Part shown: piece after piece, positions 1 to 8,518 of the stretch
Position numbering within the stretch: the stretch's first letter is position 1
Layout: the number at the start of each line of letters is the position of its first letter
Source: Neolewinella litorea
GTDB lineage: Bacteria > Bacteroidota > Bacteroidia > Chitinophagales > Saprospiraceae
Direction: 5' to 3'
Length of the DNA stretch: 64,000 bases
NCBI RefSeq assembly: GCF_004803465.1
Contig: NZ_SRSF01000006.1
Location: 1-64,000 of the forward strand
The notes under the pieces: generated by a model
Seen by the model: the letters and a program-made list of their open reading frames with translations, nothing else
Database searches by the model: none
What the model was told of the DNA's origin: nothing
Position numbers and translations under genes: made by a program

Positions 1-185
1 TATCCGGAGTACTGATAAAAAACAATAATGGAGAGTACCTCACTGATACTCATAATACCTTCGAAACGTGGGTTGCGATAAACGGGCTGGGGATGGAGTG
101 TTAACCACTGGTCAAACTGCTGGCAAAAATCGTCGACCGTAACAAAGATCTCGATTAGTTTGAATGCTTTATCTTCGGTGAGCAT
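1..185 (-). CDS. IS982-family transposase, N-terminal part (cut by window edge)
   Basis: The reading frame starts at an ATG (complement of 183-185) and stays open to the window edge, giving about 61 residues beginning MLTEDKAFKLIEIF. The pattern of an early VDDFC motif followed by MSISEVLSIIVFYQYSG is what I know from the start of IS982-family DDE transposases; the catalytic DDE residues lie beyond the edge. Upstream of the start (258-281) a hairpin AAATCGCTG / CAGCCGATTT is visible. I could not place the terminal inverted repeat or a target duplication, so the element's outer boundary is unknown, and I cannot say if the gene is intact. Confidence 0.7.
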   Translation of the reverse strand, partial: MLTEDKAFKLIEIFVTVDDFCQQFDQWLTLHPQPVYRNPRFEGIMSISEVLSIIVFYQYSG

Positions 186-456
186 GAGGCGGGTTTTTGG
201 TCCGGAAGGGAGTTGAGATGTCCTTCCAAGGTACCAACTACTCGTCTCATCTTGCGTAAATCGCTGATCTGCAGCCGATTTGCCCCCAACCTCACGTTAA
301 ATTAGTCATCAAAATAAAAAAAATGGGAATAAATCACTGACCTGCTCAAAAAGTGGCTCTTATTTGGCCTCATTTTAGGCAATGTTTCGGATTACAAATA
401 AGTCATGCTATTATGGGGTAGAGTTTAAAACCTGTGGGTCTACACAAACCAGCGAT
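186..456. other. Non-coding stretch beside the IS982 gene
   Basis: This AT-richer stretch holds the upstream side of the transposase gene, including an imperfect hairpin at 258-281, and probably one end of the insertion element. Short open frames starting at 382 and 434 have no family resemblance and run against the adjacent D-aminoacylase gene, so I do not call them. No promoter box is obvious. Confidence 0.4.
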
Positions 457-488
457 AAAAGGCCTGAAGCATCCGCTTCGGGCCTTTT
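457..488 (-). terminator. Intrinsic terminator of the D-aminoacylase gene
   Basis: AAAAGGCC and GGCCTTTT flank an inner GAAGC/GCTTC stem with a single-base interruption. Read on the minus strand, the hairpin sits about 20 bases after the stop codon at 509 and ends in a T-rich run. The symmetry would let it work in both directions. Confidence 0.75.
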
Positions 489-508
489 GCATTGGTGGGC
501 ATCCGGTC

Positions 509-2158
509 TCAGGGCATCGCTGCCCGCGCGCCCGGCCCCTTCACGAAGCGGCCGCAGGGGTTGCCGGTAGGAGTGCCATTTTCCAGGGAAAGGCAGCCGT
601 TAACGAGCACGTCGCGGACCCCGGTGGCGTATTGGTGGGGATCGGCGAAGGTGGCGTTGTCGCGTACTTCAGCGGGGTCGAAGACGACGATATCGGCATA
701 GTGGCCGACTTTCAGGTGGCCGCGCCGTTCCAACCGCAGGTTTTCGGCGGGCAGGGACGTCAGGCGGCGAATACCTTCCTCCAGGGGAAACAGCCCTTTG
801 TCGCGGCTGAACTGCCCAAGTACCCGGATGAAGGAGCCGTAAGCCCGCGGGTGGGTACTCTGCTCCAGGAAAACCCCCTCGGCCGAGTACGCGCCGGCAT
901 CTGAGCAGAAGCTCATCCAGGGTTGCTGAATCTTGCGGTCAATGTTCTCCTCCGACATGGAGAAGTAGACCACCTGGATCCGGCTCTGGTCGCGGACGAT
1001 CAGGTCGACCACCGCCTCGCCGGGGGGCAGGCCCAGTTCGGCGGCCACTTCATCGAGGCGCCGGCCGTTGTATTGCCGCAGGTCCGGGTTCTTGAACCCG
1101 ACGAACAGGATGCGGTCGGGAGGATTGCGGAAGGTCAATTCCCCGATCACCCGTTCCCGCACCGCGGGGTCCTCCAGTTCCTTAAGCATGGCGTCAATGC
1201 CTTCTTTGCGTACCCACTCCGGCAGTTGTACGTGGAGCCCGGTGGAACTGGCATTGTAGGTGTACATATCGGCGGTCACGGGGAGCCCCTGCGCCCGCAC
1301 CCGATCGATCAGGCGGATGACGCTGTCCATTTTCCACCAGTTGGCTTCCCCGGAGGCTTTGAGGTGGTATATCTCCGAGCGCACGTCGGCGTCGCGGCAA
1401 ATGGAGATCAGTTCATCCACTGCCTCAAACAGTTCATCGCCTTCGTTGCGGATATGGGAGATGTACATGCCCCCGTACCGTCCAGCCACGCGGGCCAGTT
1501 CGGTGAGTTCTTCCGTATCGGCGTGCATGCTGGGTGAGTAAAGCAGGGAGGAGGAAAGCCCGACGGCCCCTTCTTCCATGCTCCGGGCGAGCAAGTCTTT
1601 CATCTCCTGCATCTCCTCCGGGGTGGCCGCCCGGTCCGCGTAGCCGATCACGTGAGTACGCAGGGTGCCGTTCCCGACAAAAGAGGCCACGTTCACCGCT
1701 ACGCCCCGGTCTTCCAGATGCTTGAGGTATTCACCCAGGGTGGTCCAGCTGACTTCGTACCGCAACGCCTGCTGGTTTTCGGTCATTTCCTGCTTCATGC
1801 GCGCATTGAGTGGACCCATGGAACGGCCTTCCCCCATCACTTCCAGCGTGACGCCCTGCCGCAGGTCGCTTTGCGCGCGACCGTCGACCAGCAACGACTC
1901 GTTGGCCCAGCTGAGCATATTGATGAATCCCGGGGCGACGGCCATGCCGGTGGCGTCGATGCTGCGGATGGCCCGGCCGAGATCGGGGCCGATCGCCGCA
2001 ATAGAATCACCGCGTACGCCAATATCCGCCCGGTACGGTTCCCCGCCCGAGCCGTCGTATACCAGTCCATTGCGGACGACCAGGTCAAAGGGCGGGCTGG
2101 ACGGGGTGCATCCCCCGATGAGGAGGGCCAGGACCGTAAGCAGACAGAAAAAACGCAT
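509..2158 (-). CDS. D-aminoacylase / N-acyl-D-amino-acid deacylase-like lipoprotein
   Basis: A 549-residue amidohydrolase-superfamily protein. It opens with a lipoprotein signal (MRFFCLLTVLALLIGGC, lipobox Cys17), so it should be exported and membrane-anchored. The start was set at 2158, not at the upstream codon at 2221, because the upstream extension is not signal-like and a consensus promoter (2182-2214) overlaps it. Family features are ISHIRNEG and YHLKASG (histidines of the D-aminoacylase metal site), the CSDAG aspartate region and a C-terminal HPRAYGSF stretch. Oddly, the usual metal-binding PGFIDxHxH is PGFINMLSWA (76-85), with both histidines missing. A role in hydrolysing N-acyl-D-amino acids or related peptides is inferred from family only. 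Confidence 0.85.
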   Translation of the reverse strand: MRFFCLLTVLALLIGGCTPSSPPFDLVVRNGLVYDGSGGEPYRADIGVRGDSIAAIGPDLGRAIRSIDATGMAVAPGFINMLSWANESLLVDGRAQSDLRQGVTLEVMGEGRSMGPLNARMKQEMTENQQALRYEVSWTTLGEYLKHLEDRGVAVNVASFVGNGTLRTHVIGYADRAATPEEMQEMKDLLARSMEEGAVGLSSSLLYSPSMHADTEELTELARVAGRYGGMYISHIRNEGDELFEAVDELISICRDADVRSEIYHLKASGEANWWKMDSVIRLIDRVRAQGLPVTADMYTYNASSTGLHVQLPEWVRKEGIDAMLKELEDPAVRERVIGELTFRNPPDRILFVGFKNPDLRQYNGRRLDEVAAELGLPPGEAVVDLIVRDQSRIQVVYFSMSEENIDRKIQQPWMSFCSDAGAYSAEGVFLEQSTHPRAYGSFIRVLGQFSRDKGLFPLEEGIRRLTSLPAENLRLERRGHLKVGHYADIVVFDPAEVRDNATFADPHQYATGVRDVLVNGCLSLENGTPTGNPCGRFVKGPGARAAMP

Positions 2159-2181
2159 GAGCAAATGGGATCGGTAGGTAC

Positions 2182-2214
2182 CAAATTTACCGCATGAAGG
2201 GGCTTTTGCGGCAA
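2182..2214 (-). promoter_or_regulatory. Bacteroidota promoter for the D-aminoacylase gene
   Basis: On the minus strand TTG (complement of 2212-2214) is followed after 22 bases by TAAATTTG (complement of 2182-2189), a full match to the Bacteroidota TTG / TAnnTTTG promoter. It predicts a transcript start near 2178 and a leader of about 20 bases before the ATG at 2158. Confidence 0.7.
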
Positions 2215-2399
2215 AAGCCACCGAATGATGCCCGAATTATCGTCTTGGCCGGCGGGGGGCGGCGGATTTTATTATTTTGTCCGGTCCCCTACGTAGGAAT
2301 GATTAGTTTCTTAATCCATTTACCGGGTCGTAATATTGGCGCACGACACGTATCTCCGGCTTCCGGACCGCTAAACCAACTTCCAAACTAACAATTGCT

Positions 2400-5336
2400 A
2401 TGCAGAAAATTTTACTCCTAATTGGCCTCGTCCTTTCGGCCTTTACCGCGACCGCCCAGGTGATCTACGTGGACGCCGACGCCGGGGGAAACAACGACGG
2501 TACATCCTGGACGGACGCCTACACCGACCTTGGCATAGCGATCAATAACGCCGAAGCCGGCAGCTCACTCTGGATCGCCGGGGGCCGTTACGTTACCCCG
2601 GACACCGCCGCTTTCTTCATCGATCGCGAGTTATCGCTCTACGGTGGTTTCGACGGTTCCGAAACTTCCGTGGAAGAGGCCGACCCCGTCACCAATCCCA
2701 CCATCCTTAGCGGTGACGTGATGGGCAACGACAACGGAACGGTCTACGATAGTACCCTGGCGGCAGACAACAACCGTGTGTTGATCATCATCGATACCAG
2801 CGAGGTGACCAGTTCCTTTACGGTTACCCTGGATGGACTCACGATCCGCGACGGTGCCGTAGCGGCGGATTACGAAGAGGGCTCCCCCATCCCCTTTGCC
2901 GGCGGTGGACTCTACAGCGAAGCCCGCACCGATATCTCCCGGGTCACCTTCACGGCCAACCGGGCGCCCTTCGGTTCGGCATCGGCCCACATCTTCACTA
3001 CCGGCTCGCAGTCCACCTTCGACAACGTCGTAAGCGAGGGTAACTACTCCGGCATCCGCGGCAACCACTACTTCAACAGCGTCGATTCGATCTCCTTCAC
3101 CAACAGCACCTTCAGCGGGTCAACCGACGTGGTAGTGGACGGAGGCTTCATCTCCACTGTTGCCATGACCGGCCTGACCATCGACGGCTGCAGTTTCAGT
3201 GACCTCAACGGCGGCGACGTAGTCCGCGGCGGTGCGCTGAACACGGCCAGTACACTCGATATCCGCATCATGAACAGCGACTTCAGCAACCTGTCGGCCG
3301 ACCTCGGCGGGGCCCTGTACCTGCGGAACCCCAACCTCTACCTCGCGGACCGGGAAACGAACGCCGAAGAGTGCGTGATCGATAACTGCACGTTTACGGA
3401 CATCAACGCCCAGCGCTGGGGCGGCGCCGCTTTCTTCGGCAACATCAGCCACACCATCAGCAATTCCACCTTCACCGACGGTATCGGAGCCCAGACCGGC
3501 GGACTCGGCGGTGCTGTCTACGGACAAAGCGGGGACACCATCCGCTATGCCTACCACATCGACAATACCGACTTCATCCGCAACACCACCAGTGGCAGCA
3601 GCGGGGGAGCGATCTTCTACTTTGCCGATGGCGTAGACGTGAAAATTACCGGTAGCCGGTTTGAAGGCAACATTGCGGCGGGTAACGCGGGTGCCATCTT
3701 CCTCCAGGGATCCAGCACCGACCGGGTCACCGCAAGCATGATCGATAACTGCGAATTCGTTGGCAATACGGCGGGCGCGGGTTTTGCCGCCGCGGCTCTG
3801 TTGCTCTTCGAGAAATCCACGGTGTCGAACAGCAGCTTCATGGAAAACAGCGCCACCAACGGCAGTCTCTACGTAGGAGCCGGTGGAAAGGCCTACCACG
3901 TGGTGAACTCCGAATTTACCAACAACGGATCCTCGACCAACTCCACCTTCGCCCGTGGGGCGGGCATCTGGGCCGGTCTAAGCGGCGGCAACCTTGGCGA
4001 CAGCGTGGTTGTCGACAGCTGCACCTTCAGCGGCAACGTGGTTTCGGGCGACGACTTCATTAGCGGCGGCTCGGCCATCTACGTCAGCGGAGACACCGGT
4101 CCAATGGTACCCAGCTTCCGGGTGATGAACTCCAGCTTCGTAAACAATGCCTCGACCAACGACGCCGACGCGGCCATCGAGGTAATCAACGGCACCAACC
4201 TGGAAGTGATCAACTCCGACTTCTTCGCCAACTCCTCCTCCGGCAACGGCGGCGCAATCAATATGTGGCAACTGCCCGAGCGGGACACGCTGGACAACGT
4301 GCCCTTTACCTTCTACCTGCCCGACAACCTGCCGACGCTGACCGTCGAGCGGAGCCTCTTCGTGAACAACAATGCCGGCGTGCAGGGCGGAGCGATCAAC
4401 CTCTTCTCCAGCACGATCGACATGCGCAACTCCATCATGCTCGGCAACACCGTCGACAACGGCGAAGGCAGCGGTGGTGGTATCATCATCAACGGCAGCT
4501 CCTCCCCGGGCGCCGTGCTGGACAACTACCTCATCAACAATACCTTCTACAACAACCGCGACGGCGGCCGTATCGGCATCGACACCCTCCCCGGATCGGT
4601 GGGTAATGCCGTAGCCATCTTCCAGCCCGGTAATACCGACGCCGACTCCAACGCGGTCGTCCTGACCATCCAGAACAACGCCTTTTTCATGGATGCCCCG
4701 CAGGAGGAAAGCATCGGCCTGGAACTGAACACCGGCGACGTCAGCGACCCCACCGGCTTTGGTGCCATCACCGTCAATTCCCTCGGCGGTAACTACTTCA
4801 GTAGCAGCCTGGCGGCCAACCTGCCCTTCACCGACGTCAGTGGCGAGGATATCGTGAACGTTGAGGTTGACCTGGAGGACATCTTCGTGGATCCCTTCGA
4901 ATCCGACCCCAACTCCGACTTCCCGAACGTCAACCTCGTTGATAGCGAAACGAACGTATTGATCAACGGTGGTACCACGGGCGACCTGGTACCGGAAGTG
5001 GACTTCTACAACCGCACGCGCATCGGCCTGCCCGACATCGGGGCCATCGAGCTCGACACCACCTCCACCAGCGTGGCTGAGCCCATCTCCCAGAGCGGCC
5101 TGGCCCTGGAATTCTTCCCCAATCCGACCGTAGATGTGGTCAACATCGTCAACCACGACCCCGCTATCCGCGACTTTACGGTGCTGGTTTCCGATATGCA
5201 AGGACGCTTCGTGGGCGGTCGCCAGTTCGGTGCCGTCAACAACAAGCTGGACGTCAGCGGCCTACCAAAAGGCGTATACAACCTGACCCTGCTGATCAAC
5301 GGGAAGGTCTACAGCCAGCAGATCATGCGGCAGTAG
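2400..5336 (+). CDS. Secreted parallel beta-helix protein with T9SS sorting domain
   Basis: A 978-residue protein with a signal peptide (MQKILLLIGLVLSAFTATAQ). The body is made of repeated short strands rich in N, S, T and G (patterns such as SNSTF, INGGG, NNTA), as in right-handed beta-helix and polymorphic outer-membrane-protein repeat families. Near residue 870 a GLPDIGAIE motif resembles the choice-of-anchor Q region. The last ~77 residues (LEFFPNPT ... GVYNLTLL ... QQIMRQ) are a type A T9SS C-terminal sorting domain, so the protein should cross the outer membrane and be released or anchored on the surface. The ligand or substrate is unknown; adhesion or polysaccharide binding is possible. 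A strong terminator follows, so it is transcribed alone. Confidence 0.9.
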   Translation: MQKILLLIGLVLSAFTATAQVIYVDADAGGNNDGTSWTDAYTDLGIAINNAEAGSSLWIAGGRYVTPDTAAFFIDRELSLYGGFDGSETSVEEADPVTNPTILSGDVMGNDNGTVYDSTLAADNNRVLIIIDTSEVTSSFTVTLDGLTIRDGAVAADYEEGSPIPFAGGGLYSEARTDISRVTFTANRAPFGSASAHIFTTGSQSTFDNVVSEGNYSGIRGNHYFNSVDSISFTNSTFSGSTDVVVDGGFISTVAMTGLTIDGCSFSDLNGGDVVRGGALNTASTLDIRIMNSDFSNLSADLGGALYLRNPNLYLADRETNAEECVIDNCTFTDINAQRWGGAAFFGNISHTISNSTFTDGIGAQTGGLGGAVYGQSGDTIRYAYHIDNTDFIRNTTSGSSGGAIFYFADGVDVKITGSRFEGNIAAGNAGAIFLQGSSTDRVTASMIDNCEFVGNTAGAGFAAAALLLFEKSTVSNSSFMENSATNGSLYVGAGGKAYHVVNSEFTNNGSSTNSTFARGAGIWAGLSGGNLGDSVVVDSCTFSGNVVSGDDFISGGSAIYVSGDTGPMVPSFRVMNSSFVNNASTNDADAAIEVINGTNLEVINSDFFANSSSGNGGAINMWQLPERDTLDNVPFTFYLPDNLPTLTVERSLFVNNNAGVQGGAINLFSSTIDMRNSIMLGNTVDNGEGSGGGIIINGSSSPGAVLDNYLINNTFYNNRDGGRIGIDTLPGSVGNAVAIFQPGNTDADSNAVVLTIQNNAFFMDAPQEESIGLELNTGDVSDPTGFGAITVNSLGGNYFSSSLAANLPFTDVSGEDIVNVEVDLEDIFVDPFESDPNSDFPNVNLVDSETNVLINGGTTGDLVPEVDFYNRTRIGLPDIGAIELDTTSTSVAEPISQSGLALEFFPNPTVDVVNIVNHDPAIRDFTVLVSDMQGRFVGGRQFGAVNNKLDVSGLPKGVYNLTLLINGKVYSQQIMRQ

Positions 5337-5358
5337 TCCGAATGATATAGGCTTATTA

Positions 5359-5400
5359 CCCGGGGGCGGGCCGTCTGAAAAGCGGTCCGCCCCCGGTTTT
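5359..5400 (+). terminator. Intrinsic terminator of the beta-helix gene
   Basis: CCGGGGGCGGGCC pairs with GGTCCGCCCCCGG across a loop of about 11 bases, followed by TTTTA. It lies 23 bases after the stop codon. Confidence 0.9.
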
Positions 5401-5484
5401 ATTTACGGCGGCTAACGACTTGGCCCGGCACCCGCGGCCGCGCCCAAATTGAACCTCAGGGGGTAGGGATTGTATTAATAGCAC

Positions 5485-5492
5485 TAACTTTG
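5485..5492 (+). promoter_or_regulatory. Promoter -7 box of the arginine operon
   Basis: TAACTTTG fully matches TAnnTTTG. The nearest TTG (5470-5472) is too close (12 bases) for a standard -33 element. With the box at about -11 to -4 the transcript would start near 5496, next to the ATG of the small arginine-rich frame at 5497. The first enzyme gene starts 150 bases further on. Confidence 0.6.
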
Positions 5493-5496
5493 CCGC

Positions 5497-5544
5497 ATGC
5501 AACAGGTACCGCCCAGCATCCGCCTACTCAGGCGAAGGATTTAA
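5497..5544 (+). CDS. Candidate arginine-operon leader peptide (15 residues)
   Basis: The frame ATG...TAA encodes MQQVPPSIRLLRRRI: four arginines in 15 residues, three of them consecutive and written AGG CGA AGG, codons that seem uncommon beside the CGC/CGG used in neighbouring genes. It lies between a consensus -7 box and the first gene of the arginine biosynthesis operon. A small hairpin, CGCCT ACTC AGGCG (5521-5534), falls exactly on the Arg codons, and a second, GGCACT TC AGTGCC (5572-5585), follows the stop. A ribosome stalling on Arg codons when charged Arg-tRNA is scarce would melt the first hairpin. Attenuation is an inference; no strong terminator is visible, only a weak GC stem and TTTTT (5637-5641) just before the first enzyme gene. 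Confidence 0.6.
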   Translation: MQQVPPSIRLLRRRI

Positions 5545-5645
5545 TACGCTTCCCGCTACGGCCCGGAAGCCGGCACTTCAGTGCCCGACGCAGTACCCTC
5601 CCCCTTCATTTTGACTACCCGCGCGGCGGTCCCTCCTTTTTAGCT

Positions 5646-6224
5646 ATGCAGATTAAGATCCTGGTTGCCCAACCGGAACATACCGTATTCGCTCCGGCCA
5701 TTTGTGCCCTCATTGAAGAATCCGCCAAGGCCCGTGGTACCGGTATCGCCAAGCGTAAACCGGAGTACATCGAGGAAAAGATCCTCAGCGGCAAGGCCAT
5801 CCTGGCCCTGGTCGACGGAGAGATCGGCGGCTTCAGCTACATCGAGACCTGGGAGCACGGCAAGTACGTGGCCAACTCCGGCCTCATCGTGAACCCCGCC
5901 TTCCGCCGTCACGGACTGGCCCGCCGCATCAAGGCGGCCATCTTCCGGTTGTCGCGCACGAAGTACCCCGAGGCCCGCATCTTCGGCATTACCACCAGTC
6001 TGCCGGTGATGAAAATCAACAGTGACCTCGGCTACCGGCCGGTCACCTTCTCCGAACTCACCCAGGACGATGCCTTCTGGGCCGGCTGCAAGACCTGCCC
6101 CAACCACGACATCCTGGAACGCAACCAGCGCCGGATGTGCCTGTGCACGGCCATGATGGCCCCCAGTGCCGTGGAGGCCCGCAAGATGGCGGTGGACCTC
6201 TCCGATATGATCGTGGAGGCCTAG
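5646..6224 (+). CDS. GNAT acetyltransferase, first gene of the arginine operon
   Basis: A 192-residue GNAT-fold protein (MQIKILVAQPEHTVFAPAIC). The acyl-CoA-binding motif is seen as NPAFRRHGLARRIK. A longer frame reaches back to 5490, but that part is not protein-like, so the ATG at 5646 was chosen. The C-terminal part carries several Cys (GCKTCPN, RRMCLCTAM). In Bacteroidota a protein of this type regularly opens the arginine operon where no classical argA/argJ is found, so it probably makes the N-acylglutamate that starts the pathway (acetyl or succinyl). That role is inferred from context. Confidence 0.75.
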   Translation: MQIKILVAQPEHTVFAPAICALIEESAKARGTGIAKRKPEYIEEKILSGKAILALVDGEIGGFSYIETWEHGKYVANSGLIVNPAFRRHGLARRIKAAIFRLSRTKYPEARIFGITTSLPVMKINSDLGYRPVTFSELTQDDAFWAGCKTCPNHDILERNQRRMCLCTAMMAPSAVEARKMAVDLSDMIVEA

Positions 6225-6304
6225 GCGGGTCCGAAATTCCGATATTGACCTTTGAATTGGGAAGCCGCGGCCCCACCCGCCGCTTCCATACAAACCAGCA
6301 TACC

Positions 6305-7492
6305 TTGAAAAAGATAGTTCTTGCCTACTCGGGCGGATTGGACACCAGCTTTTGCGTCGCCTACCTCACCGAACAGGGCTACGAAGTGCACGCCCTCACC
6401 GTCGACACGGGCGGCTTCTCCCGCGAGGAACTGGCCGAAATGCGGGAGCGGGCCCTGACCCTCGGCGCGGCATCCTACAAAAGCATCGACGTCACCGACG
6501 AATACTACCGGGAATGCCTCCGCTTCCTGGTCTACGGCAATTGCCTGCGCTATCAGACCTACCCTATGTCGGTCAGCGCCGAACGGATGTTCCAGGCCAT
6601 GACGACCGCCCGCTACGCCGTGGAGATCGACGCCGACGGCGTAGCGCACGGGAGTACCGGCGCGGGCAACGACCAGGTGCGCTTCGACCTGGCTTTTGAG
6701 CTGAGCGGCAAGGAACTGGAGATTATCACCCCCATCCGCGACCTGAAGCTGTCGCGGCAGGAAGAGGTGGACTTCCTGGCCGAACGCGGGTTGCAGTGGC
6801 CCGAAAAAAAGGGAACCTACAGCATCAACGCCGGCCTCTGGGGAACCTCAGTCGGGGGCGCCGAGACCCTCACCAGCGACCAGCCGCTGCCGGAGGACGC
6901 CTGGCCGGTACCGGTCACGGCCACCGAGCCGCGAAAACTGGACATTCACTTCCGGCAGGGGCAGATCACCGGGTTTGACGGCGAAGAGTTTGTCGGACAG
7001 GTCGCCGCCATCCGCGCGCTGGAGAAACTGGCCGCACCCTACGGCGTGGGCCGCGACGTCCACGTGGGCGATACCATCATCGGCATCAAGGGCCGCGTGG
7101 GGTTCGCCGCCGCCGCCGCCGTGCTCATCATCAAGGCGCACCACCTGCTGGAGAAGCATACGCTGGGCAAGTGGCAGCTCTTTTGGAAGGAACAACTCAG
7201 CAACTGGTACGGCATGATGCTTCACGAGGGTCAGTTCCTGGACCCCGTCATGCGCGACGTGGAAGCCTTCCTGGAAAGCTCACAGGACACCGTCAACGGC
7301 ACCGTACACCTTACGCTGCACCCCCACCGCTTCACCCTCGACGGCATTACTTCGCCGGACGATCTGCTGGGCGCCGGCTTCGGTTCCTATGGGGAGATGA
7401 ACAAGGGCTGGAGCGGCGAGGACGTCCGCGGATTCACCAAGATTCTGAGCGTCCCCGGTCGCATTCGTAACAGCGTACACCAGGACTCATGA
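6305..7492 (+). CDS. argG: Argininosuccinate synthase
   Basis: Joins citrulline and aspartate with ATP to give argininosuccinate, the penultimate step of arginine synthesis. The protein has 395 residues, normal for the family. The ATP pyrophosphatase loop AYSGGLDTS is at 7-15; STGAGNDQVRFDL and the SINAGLWGTSVGG segment match the Bacteroidota form. The only plausible start is TTG at 6305 (TTG AAA AAG ATA), because the frame upstream of it is unrelated. It follows the GNAT gene after 80 bases and its stop overlaps the argC start (ATGA), pointing to coupled translation. Confidence 0.95.
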   Translation: MKKIVLAYSGGLDTSFCVAYLTEQGYEVHALTVDTGGFSREELAEMRERALTLGAASYKSIDVTDEYYRECLRFLVYGNCLRYQTYPMSVSAERMFQAMTTARYAVEIDADGVAHGSTGAGNDQVRFDLAFELSGKELEIITPIRDLKLSRQEEVDFLAERGLQWPEKKGTYSINAGLWGTSVGGAETLTSDQPLPEDAWPVPVTATEPRKLDIHFRQGQITGFDGEEFVGQVAAIRALEKLAAPYGVGRDVHVGDTIIGIKGRVGFAAAAAVLIIKAHHLLEKHTLGKWQLFWKEQLSNWYGMMLHEGQFLDPVMRDVEAFLESSQDTVNGTVHLTLHPHRFTLDGITSPDDLLGAGFGSYGEMNKGWSGEDVRGFTKILSVPGRIRNSVHQDS

Positions 7493-8478
7493 AGCGGATA
7501 GGAATCATCGGCGGCGGAGGCTATACGGCTGGCGAACTGCTTCGCATCCTGGTGCACCACCCGGAGGTGGAAATTGCTTTCGTGGAAAGCAGCAGCCAGG
7601 CGGGCAAGGCCGTACACGAAGTACACAGTGATTTGATCGGCGATACGGACCTTCATTTTGTCGGGTCCGCGGGTGCCGCGCTTACGGGTGGCGGGGCCCC
7701 GGAAAAGGGTCCGGTGGATGCCGTCTTTCTCTGCATGGGCCATGGCGTTTCCCGGGGGTGGGTAGAATCTCACCGGCCCCGGCAAGGTACTTTGGTGGTG
7801 GACCTGAGTACCGACTACCGGCTCGATCCGGCGTGGGTATACGGCCTGCCGGAAATCAACCGGGAAGCCATCCGCGGCGCCCGGCGAATTGCTAATCCAG
7901 GCTGCTTTGCCACGGCGATCCAGCTGGCCCTGTTGCCGCTGGCCTCCGCCGGCCTGGCCGAAGGGGAAGTGCACGTGAACGGTATCACGGGCAGCACCGG
8001 TGCCGGACAGAGTCCGTCACCCACGACCCACTTCAGCTGGCGCAACGCCAACGTGAGCCTGTACAAGGCCTTCAACCACCAGCACCTGGCCGAGATCAGC
8101 CGTAGCGCCGCGCAGGTTGGCCGCCGGGCGACCGACAACATTCATTTCCTGCCAGTGCGGGGTCCATTTGCCCGGGGTATTCTGGTGACCTGCTACCTGG
8201 ACACCGACCGTTCGGAGGAGGAGCTGCGGCAGCTGTTCCGCGACTTCTACGCCGGGGCGGCCTTCACCCACGTCACCGACGAGGGCATCAACCTGAAGCA
8301 GGTGGTGAATACCAACAAGGGGCTGGTGCACGTCGAAAAGCACGGCAGCAAGGTGCTGGTGACCACCGCCATCGATAACCTCCTCAAGGGGGCCAGTGGC
8401 CAGGCGGTTCAGAACATGAACCTGGCGCTGGGCCTGGACGAGCGAATGGGACTCAATCTTAAAGCCTCCATGTTTTAG
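7489..8478 (+). CDS. argC: N-acyl-gamma-glutamyl-phosphate reductase
   Basis: NADPH-dependent reduction of N-acylglutamyl phosphate to the semialdehyde. The protein has 329 residues. It has a Rossmann start (GIIGGGGYTAGEL, 5-17) and the catalytic cysteine in NPGCFATA (Cys139). The GITGSTGAG segment and a C-terminal LKGASGQAVQNMN also fit. It overlaps argG by four bases (ATGA at 7489-7492) and precedes argD by 40 bases. Confidence 0.95.
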   Translation: MKRIGIIGGGGYTAGELLRILVHHPEVEIAFVESSSQAGKAVHEVHSDLIGDTDLHFVGSAGAALTGGGAPEKGPVDAVFLCMGHGVSRGWVESHRPRQGTLVVDLSTDYRLDPAWVYGLPEINREAIRGARRIANPGCFATAIQLALLPLASAGLAEGEVHVNGITGSTGAGQSPSPTTHFSWRNANVSLYKAFNHQHLAEISRSAAQVGRRATDNIHFLPVRGPFARGILVTCYLDTDRSEEELRQLFRDFYAGAAFTHVTDEGINLKQVVNTNKGLVHVEKHGSKVLVTTAIDNLLKGASGQAVQNMNLALGLDERMGLNLKASMF

Positions 8479-8518
8479 CCGCGGCTACTTCTTCGACCAA
8501 ACGGAAACCCATACTACG

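Noticed and set aside
434-904. Plus-strand frames over the end of the D-aminoacylase gene
   Set aside because: They overlap a well-supported gene and its terminator and resemble nothing known.
2159-2221. Upstream start for the D-aminoacylase (extra 21 residues)
   Set aside because: The extension spoils the lipoprotein signal and covers the predicted promoter and transcript start.
3978-5201. A 407-codon frame antisense to the beta-helix gene
   Set aside because: The repeated strand pattern of the beta-helix produces a repetitive mirror frame; no family match.
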